Source: Bombyx mori (Eukaryota; Arthropoda; Insecta; Lepidoptera; Bombycidae). Taken from it: a stretch of 64,000 nucleotides of DNA. The notes under the pieces were generated by a model. It saw only the letters and a list, made by a program, of their open reading frames with translations. It was not told the origin of the DNA and made no database searches. The number at the start of each line of letters is the position of its first letter. Within the stretch, counting starts at the first letter, position 1. The stretch spans positions 3,732,501 to 3,796,500 of the forward strand of contig NC_085130.1 in the NCBI RefSeq assembly GCF_030269925.1, read 5' to 3'. The position numbers and the translations under genes were made by a program. This document shows, one piece after another, positions 42,757-53,924 of this stretch.

Positions 42757-43181
42757 TCTATACTAATATTATAAAGAGGAAACATTTGTTTGTTTGTATT
42801 GAATAGGCTCCGAAACTACTGAAACGATTTGAAAAATTCTTTCACTGTTTAGAAGCTACACTATTCCCGAGTGACATAGGCTATAATATTTTTTGGAAAA
42901 AAATTTATAGGGATCCTTACTAAAACTCCAATAATGTAACCCAAGGTGTAAAAAAATTACCTAAGATATACTTTACATCGCGTGCCCTGCGAAAACTATT
43001 GATGATAGAATAAAATAATGTACTACGACTTTGTAGAACACATTATTATGTATAAAAAGTGTCGAGACAGCATATGTCTAACTATCATAGTTATGCTGCA
43101 ATAAGTGTTCTTTTATTTATAAAAATTAAAGTCGTTGAAATTTTTATTAAAGGTCCGAGCGGAGCCCGAGCGGGCCGCTAG
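42757..43181 (+). mobile_element. Helitron (type C), long copy
   Basis: TCTATACTAATATTATAAAG to cccgagcgggccgCTAG|T, 425 bp. Shares its ends with 11710 but has about 200 bp more interior. Confidence 0.85.
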
Positions 43182-43417
43182 TTGTATTATAAAATGACGC
43201 TACCGTAACACACTAAAGAGTACAATGCGCAATGTTTATAATGACGTTTCTCAAATGGCCCTGTGTAAGCCTACACTTCTCTATTATGTTTTGTGGCATC
43301 ATTCTAAGCAGAAGTCATGGTCCATTTCAGAGACAGGCAGAAACACAGTACCCATTTAGGCAATTGGGTACTGTTTCAGTTAACTACAATAGTCCGGCCG
43401 CTAAAAGAACGACTTCG

Positions 43418-43475
43418 GTTTTTTTTCCTACCTAAGCTGATGGTCTAGTGAGACCATATCAGCGTCACCGGGCTA
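43418..43475 (-). mobile_element. Bm1-type SINE 3' end
   Basis: tttttcctacctaagctgat, then gagaccatatcagcgtcacc; only the last 58 bp. Confidence 0.75.
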
Positions 43476-43567
43476 GTACGAAGTTTTTGATTAAAATTAT
43501 TAAGTAAATTACATTATGCACTATGAACACATAAGATATCTGAATTTTGAATATAAATGAACATAAT

Positions 43568-43813
43568 TACTGGTGGTAGGACCTCATGTGAGTCCGCACG
43601 GGTAGGTACCACCACCCTGGCTATTTCTGCCGTGAACCAGTAATGCGTTTCGGTTTGAAGGGTGGGGCAGCCGTTGTAACTATACTTGAGACCTTAGAAC
43701 TTATATCTTAAGGTGGGTGGCGCATTTACGTTGTAGATGTCTACGGACTCCAGTAACCACTTAACAACCAGGCGGTCTGTGAGCTCGGCCACCCATCAAA
43801 GTAATAAAAAAAA
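43568..43813 (+). mobile_element. BMC1-type LINE 3' tail
   Basis: actggtggtaggacctcatg to catcaaagtaataaaaaaaa; complete. Confidence 0.85.
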
Positions 43814-43851
43814 AGAATAACCGAAATTTTACTGCTTATTTTTATGTATAA

Positions 43852-44061
43852 CTAGCGACCCGACTTCGCTTCGCTTCGGAAACTGTAATTTATTATTGAT
43901 TTCGCCACTATTTGATGGATGTTATTATACATATAAACCTTCCTCTTCAATCACTCTATCTATTAAAAAAAAACGCATCAAAATCCGTTGCGTAGTTTTA
44001 AAGAATTAAGCATATATAGGGATATAGGGACAGAGAAAGCGACTTTGTTTTATACTATGTA
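43852..44061 (-). mobile_element. short Helitron (type G)
   Basis: CTAGCGACCCGACTTCGCTT to gactttgttttatactatgt. Contains aaatccgttgcgtagtttta, another common Helitron block. Confidence 0.8.
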
Positions 44062-44399
44062 GCGATAAGCAAATAATACATACAGACATAGTTGAGATGT
44101 TTAATTCAGAGAAATTACTCACCTTTTTGCACTGGCTTCTAGTCTCATATACAAGGTTTCGTACAATACGGGACTTTGTAGAAACGCATCTACAATATTA
44201 TGAGGGTGACTCGTAATAACTTTTCAAAACAATTTTTTTGTATGTTGATATCCAACGATAAAGTAATTTGTGAACAATTCTAGAGCAATCTGGCCCTTCC
44301 CTCTGGCGAAAGCTATTGCCAAAGAAAGTGAACACGCTAAATGACTAACCTCACTTCCTACACGGTCCAATAATGACATCCCTAGCAGTCGGTAGCATA

Positions 44400-44757
44400 A
44401 CCCAGATCCTGTAGACCGAATGGTAAACAGTCGACGTCGCCCTAAACACGTCATTACGGATCATCCCGATCCATTAACGGTGCTTTTAGGTACCATAAGC
44501 ACCGGTCACCGTCCTCGTCGAACCCGTCGATTGCGACGAAGGGCTCGACGAGCAAATTAACATATATACACAGGCCACAGAGTTTTTCGCCGGATCTTCT
44601 CAGTTGGTCGCGTTTCCGATCCGGTTGTAGATTCTGCGAAGCACTACTCTTGCTAGGGTCAGTGTTAGCAATACACCCAGTTTGAGCCCCGTGAGCTCAC
44701 CTACACGTCAAGGAGAAGCTGATATAACCTCTCAAGGCTATCAGCAAAGTTAAAAAA
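44400..44757 (+). mobile_element. Bm1-type SINE, near full length
   Basis: cagatcctgtagaccgaatg to ctatcagcaaagttaaaaaa; the best 5' end in the window, matching 8014. Confidence 0.85.
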
Positions 44758-45879
44758 AAGCAAAACCCGTTCTCTACAGATTTGCTACCGCGTCAAAAAC
44801 AATATTAACGTCACGCTTAATGTATTTCTGGAGGGCGACGCGATCAAATTAAGTTTTAGGATCGCGTAAGACAATTAAAACCTAAAAGACCTAAAACGAC
44901 AACTGTTGCACAGTGATGTTCGTAGCAAATAAGCTATTTACCGAGAACTAAATTAGCATGCTAATTTCTAAAGTACCGTGCATACGTTTTAACTTCCGCT
45001 CAATATTCCGCACGCGTTCTATTTTAATACACAGATCTGAATTGAGATACGAACAGCATCTTATTATGTACTATAGGCCCATCAAATGATAATGTTGCTG
45101 TTTGTGTACGGAGTTAGGATGTTTCCGAAACGACTGGGATTGAGCACCGGTCGCTATCCTACGACAGCCTTATTATCACTGAATCAATTATGCGATCTTT
45201 TTTAAAATTAAAAATTTAAAAATGTTCCACCTATATATTACCTGGCACAGCCATTGTTATTAAGTAGACCCTGAACAATTTTGTTATTTGCCCAAATAAG
45301 ACCACAGTCATTATTGACTTGATAAAGTCTACTGACATTAATAGCTTTGATTCCTAATACAGTTCGTTCTTATCTTCTACCTCTTCTTAGTGTTTTCCAA
45401 CATTATGTCGGGTCGGCGCATCAGGTCCTATGATCATCATGCTGCATAGAATTTTGGCGTCCCATCTGTCTGCGTGACCATCTGTCTGACGTCAACCCTA
45501 GTTGGATTATATCTCCAGTAGCATATCTATTGCATCGTGCCACATGAAGGAACTTTTCTGTTTCTTCTTGTGGTGTTTCTTTGACATTATATATTTACGT
45601 TTTATTATTATTAACATTTACAATAATATTTAGATATCCAAATACTAGAAACATAAAAATATCGCATTTTATCGTTTTTTTTTTTCTACAGACAATTCTT
45701 CTTTACGTTTTTGTTGATTCGTATAGAATTCCTTTACAGAAGAAAGGGACAACGAAACCCAAAAAGGTGCGTTGATCATTTGACATTTCATATCGTTGCT
45801 CTAAGAAATCAGGGTGGTGTATCATTAGATCAGAACTTACAGCCCTTCTGGTTCAAGTTCTACCGAGTCCACTATATTT

Positions 45880-46160
45880 TTTTTTATTGCTTAAATTCGT
45901 AGACGAGCTCACAGCCCACCTGTTGTTAAGTGGTTACTGGAGCCCATAGACATCTATAACGTAAATGCGCCACCCACCTTGAGATATAAGTTCTAAGGTC
46001 TCAGTATAGTTACAACGGCCTTCAAACCGAAACGTGGTGGTACCTACCCGTGCGGACTCAAGAGGTCCTACCACCAGTAATTACGCAAATTATAATTTTG
46101 CGGCTTTAATTTTTATTACACGATGTTATTCCTTCACCGTGGAAGTCAATCGTGAACATC
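45880..46160 (-). mobile_element. tRNA-derived SINE, 5'-truncated, with BMC1-type tail
   Basis: Reversed tail with two internal deletions, then taattacgcaaattataatt and gtggaagtcaatcgtgaaca; the tRNA-like head is absent. Confidence 0.8.
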
Positions 46161-46462
46161 ATATTTTCGTTGAAGATATTTTGATATTTGTTCGTTACTG
46201 GTAGCCGAAATATAGAAGGAATCTTGATCTTGGGTTCATTGAACACGAAACTTTTAACTTTTAACTGTTAATTACCAAAAAAACCGTTTTTGGAGACTGA
46301 TTAGTAAAGAAAAATACTTAATATTAGGTAGTTAGGCCTCTCGCTGGCGGTTCAATGTTTGCACAGATGCGTAACGTGTAACAATAGCCGTATTCATATT
46401 TTGATTTGTTTGAGAATACGTCCTGTATAATTAAAGATATTTAATTAAGCATCGAATGGAAT

Positions 46463-46705
46463 TTATCTTTGCTTATTAGAAATACCTTCGTAGCTAATGC
46501 GCGGTGGATTTTTAGCTTGCTTAGATTGCCATTGTGCTTGTGCCTGCCGTGAATCAATCGTTCTTCTGCTTTGAGGTGCGAGACAGTTGTCTTTGAGGTC
46601 TGGTAGCCACCGTGAATTGTTCTCGTCTATATCAGTCATAATAGCTTTTAACATATTACCTTGACTGATTGACGGCAGTAGACTGAATCTTGGCTGTGTC
46701 CCCAA
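46463..46705 (-). CDS. hypothetical 80-codon frame of unknown nature
   Basis: Not recognised. Its composition looks more coding-like than its surroundings: a polar, Gln/Arg-rich C-terminal half (RRTIDSRQAQAQWQSKQAK) and no homopolymers. An overlapping second frame upstream (AAAFVKSIRDIGDTAKIQST) ends at AG|GTAATA, which could be a splice donor, near 46661. No acceptor, start context or relative is evident, so a decayed transposon ORF is as likely as a host exon. Confidence 0.3.
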   Translation of the reverse strand: MGTQPRFSLLPSISQGNMLKAIMTDIDENNSRWLPDLKDNCLAPQSRRTIDSRQAQAQWQSKQAKNPPRISYEGISNKQR

Positions 46706-46779
46706 TATCTCTAATAGACTTCACAAAAGCTGCTGCTACTAAATACCCTACTCATTTTTTTTGAGATGATCCCTTCATC

Positions 46780-47095
46780 TCCTTTTTATCATCGCACCTC
46801 CGGCCATCGGAGCAGAGTTCATCCATATTATCTGGAACCGCTGCGTTCATCGACAGTGCGATTTCAGAGGTCTTTTTTGCCACGTACCATCCGGCTATAG
46901 AATGAGCTCCCCGTGTTTCCCCGTGTTTCCCGAGCGCTATGACATGTCCTTCTTCAAAAGAGGCTTGTGGAGAGTATTAAGCGGTAGGCAGCGGTTTGGC
47001 TCTGCCCCTGGCATTGCTGAAGTTCATGGGCGACGGTAACGACTCACCATCAGGTGGGCCGTATGCTCGTCTGCCTACAAGGGCAATTACAAAAA
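46780..47095 (+). mobile_element. CR1-like LINE 3' end
   Basis: gatcccttcatctcctttttatc region, then accatccggctatagaatga, cgagcgctatgacatgtcct and the tail to acaagggcaattacaaaaaa. ORF2 codons at the left are out of frame. Confidence 0.75.
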
Positions 47096-47280
47096 AGGAA
47101 CTATGCCTCAATTACATTCTCCTGGCCAGGGCGAGAGGTTTTTCCCAAGTACCCTCTTCGACACCACTGGGCCGCCGTGGGCCATGGATTGATTTACCCA
47201 AAAGCGCCAAGAATTATTGCCATTAATAATAGCACATTTTTGTAGTACCTCAGAGATTTCAAATTTATTTGAATACGCTT

Positions 47281-47690
47281 TTTTTTTATTAGCTTCAGAC
47301 GTATGAATGTAACGGAATCTTTGAACATGATTTTGACCCCCTTCAAAACGTCGGATTAACTCGAAATTTCGTGTACTTATTAAGGACAGATGACAATTCA
47401 ATATAAAAAAAAATAGAACAAAAAATAAAAAAAATTGAAATTCAACTAAAAAATAGAAAAAAAAGGTTTTTTAATTAAAAATAGTGTAAGAAAAAATTAT
47501 TTTATTGTAAAAAAGCGTGGGGTGCATTTCAGGATATTATCAAAATAGCCCTTCTACTCATATCTGTTCATAAAATACTTATAACTACTAATACCATGCA
47601 CCCGACGCTTTTTTTTACAATAAAATCATTTTTTCTTACACTATTTTACATTTATTTTCTATTTTTTAATTCGATTTTCTATAAAAGCGT
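47281..47690 (+). repeat. hairpin-forming AT-rich repeat
   Basis: Arms 47480-47535 (aaaatagtgtaag ... gcgtggggtgcat) and 47594-47650 (atgcacccgacgc ... cttacactatttt) are inverted around a 58-bp loop. The left flank with tcagacgtatgaatg and cccccttcaaaacgtcggat recurs at 63743. Confidence 0.75.
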
Positions 47691-48169
47691 ATCTTTTTTA
47701 TTTTTTTTAAGCTATTATTTATTGTCATTAGTAACTGACAATGATTGGACGTTTTGTAAGATGTCTATTTATTCACATTAACTGCAACGCCCACTTTAAT
47801 TTCGCCTACAGGTAACAGAGCTAATGAATTTGTTACAATACTGTATTAGAAGAGTCCACTTGTATAACATTAGCATAAATACATAGAAGCAACGTTCTAA
47901 TGCTGGCGATTGTTTTAATTATTTTTAACAGACTTTATCATAAAAGAAATGGGGTTTCTCGATTCAACGAATATTTCCATTTATGTTATTTGAATTACAC
48001 GAAGGAATATTGTATGAATAAACATTATGTATGGAATTGAAATATAAATAATAAAATACATGTCACACTGTAAATATAGAGTCATTGTTTTTAATGAATT
48101 TATTATTTACTGATTAATTGTTAAGCAATGCTTTTATTTATGTCCTTATATTTAATATTCACTTTTATT

Positions 48170-48286
48170 TATTTATTTTTTATTGCCCTTGTAGGCAGAC
48201 GAGCATACGGCCCACCTGATGGTGAGTGGTTACTGTCGCCCATGGACCTCAGCAATGCCAGGGGCAGAGCCAAGCCGCTGCCTACC
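48170..48286 (-). mobile_element. CR1-like LINE 3' tail
   Basis: ttttattgcccttgtaggca to ccaagccgctgcctacc. Confidence 0.85.
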
Positions 48287-48724
48287 AAAACTGCCGATTT
48301 TATGCTGATTCCTTGGTTTTGTAGCATTTTTGACCTGATTTTCTATACATAACTTTTGCCTCACAAGCCTCTCCTCTAAGTAAACTTACTCAATATTCTA
48401 TTTAGTTCATATTACCTTTTTTAATCAGCCACTGTGTCTTAATTCGTAAATTATAAGTTTAAAAAGAACTTTAAGCTCAAACTCAAAGCACAAAAATAGT
48501 TACAAAAACACCAGTACCCATCAACATTGATCACGAGAGCTAGTTAACTTAACAAACAAAGATTTAACTGATAAACTTAACTAACAAAGATATCCTTATT
48601 CGGTACTGGCATATCCATTACAATAACCTCAGGATTAATGCTAACAAAGGGACCAGCTTTATTCAGTAGTAAGACAAGCTAGTTAACTTAAGCGAACAAG
48701 TTAGTTGATACAATATTACAGTAT

Positions 48725-49130
48725 TTTTACGCCGGTAAGAATAACGTCATCTATCGTTGAATAGCTGAACGAATATCGAAGGATACATCCTTACTGTTGT
48801 TGATACTTATTGTTACTAGAGTAACGTCCAGAACGCTCGAGGAGTACAACTCCATCTATTGTCAGATAGCAGAAACACGCGTCGAAGGTACTCGACTTGT
48901 GAGGAATGTTCTCGACGATTCTAGGGATTTCGTCTCGACTATAAAAGCGTTGCCGAGATGGCACAAAGGCTCGAAGCGAAACAGCGTACGGATCACCTGA
49001 AGCGAAGCGGAAGAAGCGAATTGAGGATTTTTAAAGTGTCCTGAAGTGTTTTAAGGGTTCTAAGTGATAAATACAGTTTTAATTTGTAATTCGGTAGAAT
49101 TTTATTTATCCCGAACCCCAGCGCGTAACA
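48725..49130 (+). mobile_element. solo LTR with target duplication
   Basis: GTAT at 48721-48724 and 49131-49134 flank ttttacgccggtaagaataa ... ccccagcgcgtaaca. Promoter ctataaaagcgttgccgag at about 48940. A solo LTR arises by recombination between the two LTRs of a full element. Confidence 0.85.
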
Positions 49131-49152
49131 GTATCAAAGAATAATAAATACT

Positions 49153-49335
49153 TTTTTTTATTCCTACCTCATCTGGTAGCCTTAGAGGTCAATAGACTAT
49201 GCCAGCTGAGCTAACGAGTAGGTGAGCTCACGGGGTTCTAATCTGAGGACGTTGCTGACACTAGCCCTAAGAAGAGCAGTGCTTCGCAGAATCTAACACC
49301 GGATCAGAAACGCGACCCACTGAGGAGATCCTCCA
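49153..49335 (-). mobile_element. Bm1-type SINE, 5'-truncated
   Basis: ttttttattcctacctcatc to cccactgaggagatcc. Confidence 0.8.
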
Positions 49336-49453
49336 TACATTTCCTGCACCAACGTGTCTCGACTTTTCAAACGATCCACTCAGTTACTATTACGTTAACA
49401 TAAAGGTTAAAACACTCGATTTTAATGAAATTATAAGGATTAACGGACGGACC

Positions 49454-49625
49454 AGTGTGTTTAGTGCGAATCTTTTAACGTTCTCGATAGCGTAAAAGTT
49501 AAGTCAAATTTGTTTGCAGCTGGAACAACGCCCCTAGCGGCAAACGTAGGCAAACCTTCCACCTCCATACAAATTTGAGTTAACTTTTACGCTATCGAGA
49601 ACGTTAAAAAACTCGCACCTCACAC
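49454..49625 (+). mobile_element. MITE with inverted ends of about 50 bp
   Basis: aacgttctcgatagcgtaaa (49477) is inverted as tttacgctatcgagaacgtt (49586); the match extends outward through gtgcga/tcgcac. The loop of about 60 bp is GC-richer. Family unknown to me. Confidence 0.75.
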
Positions 49626-49654
49626 AGATCTTCTTTTCACAATTTACAAAAATA

Positions 49655-49945
49655 TACGAAATTGAGTTAATATGCGGAATCATTTGGTATTTTTCTCATA
49701 AATACTATCAAAAGAGCATCGTTTTGTTTTAGTTTTTTTTTTAGTTTACCTATGTTTTGACTACCATTAAACAAAATTAACACATAATTTTATCTTACTT
49801 TAAAAGACAGGTACATGATGAAACTGGTAAAAAAAATGTTACAAAGATGATTAATATTAAAAATATCACATGCTAAACCTTTAAAACACTCTCCTGTAAA
49901 ATTAGTAAGTTTTGAGATTATACAGTTTTAATACGAAAAGACGAG
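49655..49945 (+). repeat. dispersed repeat, uninterrupted copy
   Basis: Same repeat as 31674-32417 but with no Helitron at the equivalent site (ggtaaaaaaaatgtt near 49826). Confidence 0.75.
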
Positions 49946-50187
49946 ATGTCAGTCAAAACTATGAGCGGCTATCTCCTGTATTCAAAAGATATTTCGATTC
50001 TTCAAACGGTATAGTACAATCAAAGCTGTGTCATGAAACAATTTCAGCACCTAAACAAATAAACACGAGAATGAATATACGAGAATTCTCCCTTATTTTA
50101 TCAGACGCCATCAATGTTCGGGGTTGCCGGCTTTTGCAAGTAAATCCCCCGAAACTCTAGGCCGTGATAAGTTTTAATGTATTAGGC

Positions 50188-50437
50188 TTTACTGGTGGTC
50201 GCGCCTCTTGTGAGTCCGCGCGGGTAGGTACCACCGCTCTGCCTATTTCTGCCGTGAAGCAGTAATGCGTTTCGGTTTGAAGGATGGGGCCGTTGTAACG
50301 TTGTAACTATACTGAAACCTTAGAACTTATATCTCAAGGCGGGTGGCGCATTTACGTTCTAGTTGTCTATGGGCTCTAGTAGCCACTTAACACCAGGTGG
50401 GCTGTGAGCTCGTCCACCCAACTCAGCACTAAAAAAA
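50188..50437 (+). mobile_element. BMC1-type LINE 3' tail, left copy of a local duplication
   Basis: tttactggtggtcgcgcctc to cagcactaaaaaaaaa. Has a 10-bp tandem slip (gttgtaacgttgtaac). Confidence 0.85.
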
Positions 50438-50456
50438 AAGTGTAAAATAACATAAC

Positions 50457-50541
50457 CTCATCCGGTGGTAGATTCTGCAAACTGCTCTTCCTAGGGCTAG
50501 TGTTAGCAACGTCCTTAAATTAGAGCCCCGTGAGCTCACCT
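50457..50541 (+). mobile_element. Bm1-type SINE fragment between duplicated BMC1 tails
   Basis: catccggtggtagattctgc to gtgagctcacct; 85 bp with both ends missing. Confidence 0.75.
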
Positions 50542-50783
50542 GGTGGTAGGGACTCTTGTGAGTCCGCACGGGTAGGTACCATCGCCCTGCTTATTTCTGC
50601 CGTGAAGCAGTAATGCGTTTCGGTTTGAAGGGTGGGGCAGCCGTTGTAACTATACTAAGACCTTAGAACTCATATCTCAAGGCGGGTGGCGCATTTACGT
50701 TCTAGTTGTCTATGGGCTCTAGTAGCCACTTAACACCAGGTGGGCTGTGAGCTCGTCCACCCAACTAAGCAATTAAAAAAAAA
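50540..50783 (+). mobile_element. BMC1-type LINE 3' tail, right copy of a local duplication
   Basis: cctggtggtagggactcttg to caactaagcaattaaaaaaa. Shares private variants with the left copy. Confidence 0.85.
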
Positions 50784-51287
50784 CAAGTGTAAAATAACAT
50801 AACCTCATCTCTTTCTGGGGATGTCGTAAAATACGACTAAAAGAATCATCAGACAGTGAGGTGCAGCATTCTTTAAGTATACAAGCGGATTGGGACCTCC
50901 GGCAGAGTGAGCTACAAGCCCATGTTAATAAATATGCAGTACCATATATTTATGCTGCGAAAGAGACATGCATTTCGGTACAAATCATGGGACAGCTGCT
51001 AGATAATTGAATCTTCGACCTTATATCCCATTCACGACATTCACATGGGTTCGGATGATCATTTTCCACTAGATGATCCGGGAGATCAGATATATAATAT
51101 TTCTTAAAAGAACCTAAAATATCCTAAAATATATAAGGTTCTCGTGATAGAAAACCAGACATATTTAGCATTAGTCTTAAGCCGTTCTTAGTATAATTTT
51201 TATATGAATAAAACCTTCAATGCAAATCTAAAAAATTTAAAGAAAGAAATTGCAATTTATGAATTTGTCATATCATTCTGTGACGGT

Positions 51288-51434
51288 AGCTATCATAGAA
51301 CACAAGATATTTGACAGATACCTTAATCTCGCTTACGACAATTTCAAGATAAGCTTGCATATATACAAGTTCCGAACAACAACATTGGGACCGTCGGTCT
51401 ACCAAGTAATAACAACCACTCGGTGGAAAATCTT
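51288..51434 (+). repeat. second copy of the repeat at 17480
   Basis: gctatcatagaacacaagat to ccactcggtggaaaatctt. Confidence 0.65.
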
Positions 51435-51698
51435 CCCCCCTTTGTTAAATAGGTATTCATAGTCTACTTCCACAATTCAAATGAAAACATATCTTAGGTG
51501 TAATTCCAAAAAGGTCCGGTATTGCAAAGAACCTTCGATATGGAAAGACCTCTAAAAAGTGACTTAACAAAAATGAGTAATATTTTAGAAGGTAAATACA
51601 AAACTGAACATTCGGGTGCGCAAATACAGACTTATTTAAAGGTCTTAGTTGACAATAATATGGACTAGATCACGGAATAGATTTATCTATTCCGTGGA

Positions 51699-51997
51699 CT
51701 AGATGATGGCCGAGCTTGGCTCGGTTTTTTTTTATAACGCCCTCTTGTTGTGTCGCTAAAGCAGTTAGTTGCTCTCAATTAAGAACAATAGCATTATTAT
51801 TCGCCAATAGATGTCGGGAAGAGTCATAAAGTTGATTATCGATAAAGTTGATTATTGAAAACACGAATAAAACAACATTTTCTGAAAATAAATCGTAACT
51901 AGGTCGATTTATCGCCCCCAAAATCCCCTGTATACTGTTTAATTTTATGAAAATCGTTGGAGCCGTTTCCGAGATTCAGATTATATATATACAAGAA
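51699..51997 (-). mobile_element. short Helitron (type F)
   Basis: CTAGATGATGGCCGAGCTTG to gattatatatatacaagaa; inverse of 29924-30184 with several small insertions. Confidence 0.8.
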
Positions 51998-52073
51998 TTG
52001 CTCGTTTAAATGTATGTAAGATACAAGTACTTATCGGATCATGAGAAAATGATCAATAGCAGAATTAATTAAA

Positions 52074-52518
52074 CTAGTGGTCGCCTGGTAGTCGACATTC
52101 GACTATAATTAATTGAAATTATAAGTTTGTAAACTATTATGATTCTATTGTCCAAGACTATTTATATTTCTGTAGTCAACTAATCACAGATTTCGCCAAG
52201 ACTACACTATAGACAAACATTAATAAAGACAAACAATATTTAATCTATTCTCAATTTGACCACAGACTATAAACAATAAGAAAAGTTACACATTATACAA
52301 ATAGTTTGCATGCGTGCGTGTGTCACATACATGGTAGTGTTTGTAATGTTTTTTTTTTATTGGTTTAATGTATTTTTTATGCATAATTAAAAAAAATATT
52401 AACATTCTGCACTCCTTCCCTATATTCTCTATAAGTGTGTGAAATTTCATGCTCCTCCGTGCGCGCAATTTGGATAAAAAGCGATACAAAGTTTTTGCTT
52501 CACGTATTAACATATAGA
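52074..52518 (-). mobile_element. Lep1-like Helitron (type A), diverged
   Basis: CTAGTGGTCGCCTGGTAG to cttcacgtattaacatatAGA; the stem tagtcgacattcgacta keeps most of its pairing despite substitutions. Confidence 0.85.
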
Positions 52519-52791
52519 TAAACTACAAACAAATGGTTTCCTATATTCCATAATTTCTCCTCTCCGTTAGCAACACTAACAGAGAGCGATCAGGTTTTGT
52601 TTTGGCGGGACAAGCCGCCGCCATATTGCTTTTTTTTTGTTTCTTTTTTTTTTTTCTTTTTAAGCAACCGGTCTCTGTTAATTGACAGCAGTTCGATTCG
52701 CGAGGCCGCAAAAACTTTTTGTTCATAATACATTTAATATTACATACATATATAATAAATTTCGTATTTACAATATCTATCTATATAAAAA

Positions 52792-52986
52792 TCTATACTA
52801 ATATATAAATCTACAGTGGTTTTTACGGATGTTCCGTTATAACTACTGAACCATGTGTCCATGTAGAAAATACATGTACTTAATGGATAGGCTAATATTT
52901 ATATGAGTGTTGGACTTCCTAATAATAATGACAATAAATAATAATGTTAATTTTAAATGCTCAGCGAAGCGGGCGAGTACGGCTAG
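52792..52986 (+). mobile_element. short Helitron (type B)
   Basis: TCTATACTAATATATAAATC to gggcgagtacggCTAG; same shortened interior as 13699. Confidence 0.85.
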
Positions 52987-53504
52987 TAGGTTTATAAGTT
53001 CGTTTGAATCACGAATTCTGTAGACCGTCAAACAGATTTGTATGTGAGATTTTATTTTTGAGGAAATATGTTTTGTTCTTAAACTTATTGCTTGGCAACT
53101 CAGTGCTCGTAGCTAAATAGATAAGAACAGATAGAAATAAATATCCTATATATTAATACTTGTCTTGTAATTGAGAGTGACTTCCACGGTTTTTAGATAG
53201 ACCATAGACACACAGTACAACGTGAAGAGGTCGCTCAGCTTAGCCTAAAGTAGCGCGGCAGAAAATAGTAAGAAGTTTTTTAACCTTCCAACATATTAAC
53301 TTAGGGTCATTTTTTGGGTAAGATCGATGTTTGCCTCATTACTGGCGCTCTGGTGTGCATTTTGACGATTTTAATCACGTATTAATTAATTATTATAGGC
53401 CTTAATGGAAGTGGAAGTGAGGAAGTTTTATACATTATACCTGCTGAGAAATCATATACATACATTGATCGGCTGTTTAATTTTCCTAAATACGAACCGA
53501 TTTA

Positions 53505-53924
53505 TCTATATATTAATACGTGAAGCAAAAACTTTGTATCCCTTTTTACGAAAATTGCGCGGACGGAGGAGTATGAAATTTTCCACACTTATAGAGAATA
53601 TAGAGAAGAAGTGCACAATGCTAATATTTTTTTTAAAAGAATGCATAAAAGATACATTAAATCAATAAAGAAAACATTACACACACTACATACCATGTAT
53701 TTAACGCACACACGCATGCATACTATTTATTGTCAAACTTTTGTTCTTGGCGTCTGTTGTCAAATTGAGAATAGATTAAATATTCTTTGCCTTTGTTAAT
53801 ATTTTTTAAAGTGTAGTCTTGGCGAAATTTGTGATTATAGAAGTATAAAATACAATCATAATAGTGTACAAACTTACAATTCCAATTAATTATAGTCGAA
53901 TTTCGACTACTGCGGGACCTCTAG
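53505..53924 (+). mobile_element. Lep1-like Helitron (type A), complete
   Basis: TCTATATATTAATACGTGAA to gggacctCTAG|T. A lone 5' end of the same type (cctatatattaatactt) is at 53145. Confidence 0.9.

Noticed and set aside
45370..45560. Possible RTE-like LINE debris on the minus strand
   Set aside because: Only a few residues fit the pattern seen at 10700 and 32725; too decayed to call.
50882..51070. Very old BMC1-like tail
   Set aside because: Scattered box similarities (ggacctccggcagagtgag, catttcggtacaaatcatgg) but no continuous alignment; not firm enough to annotate.
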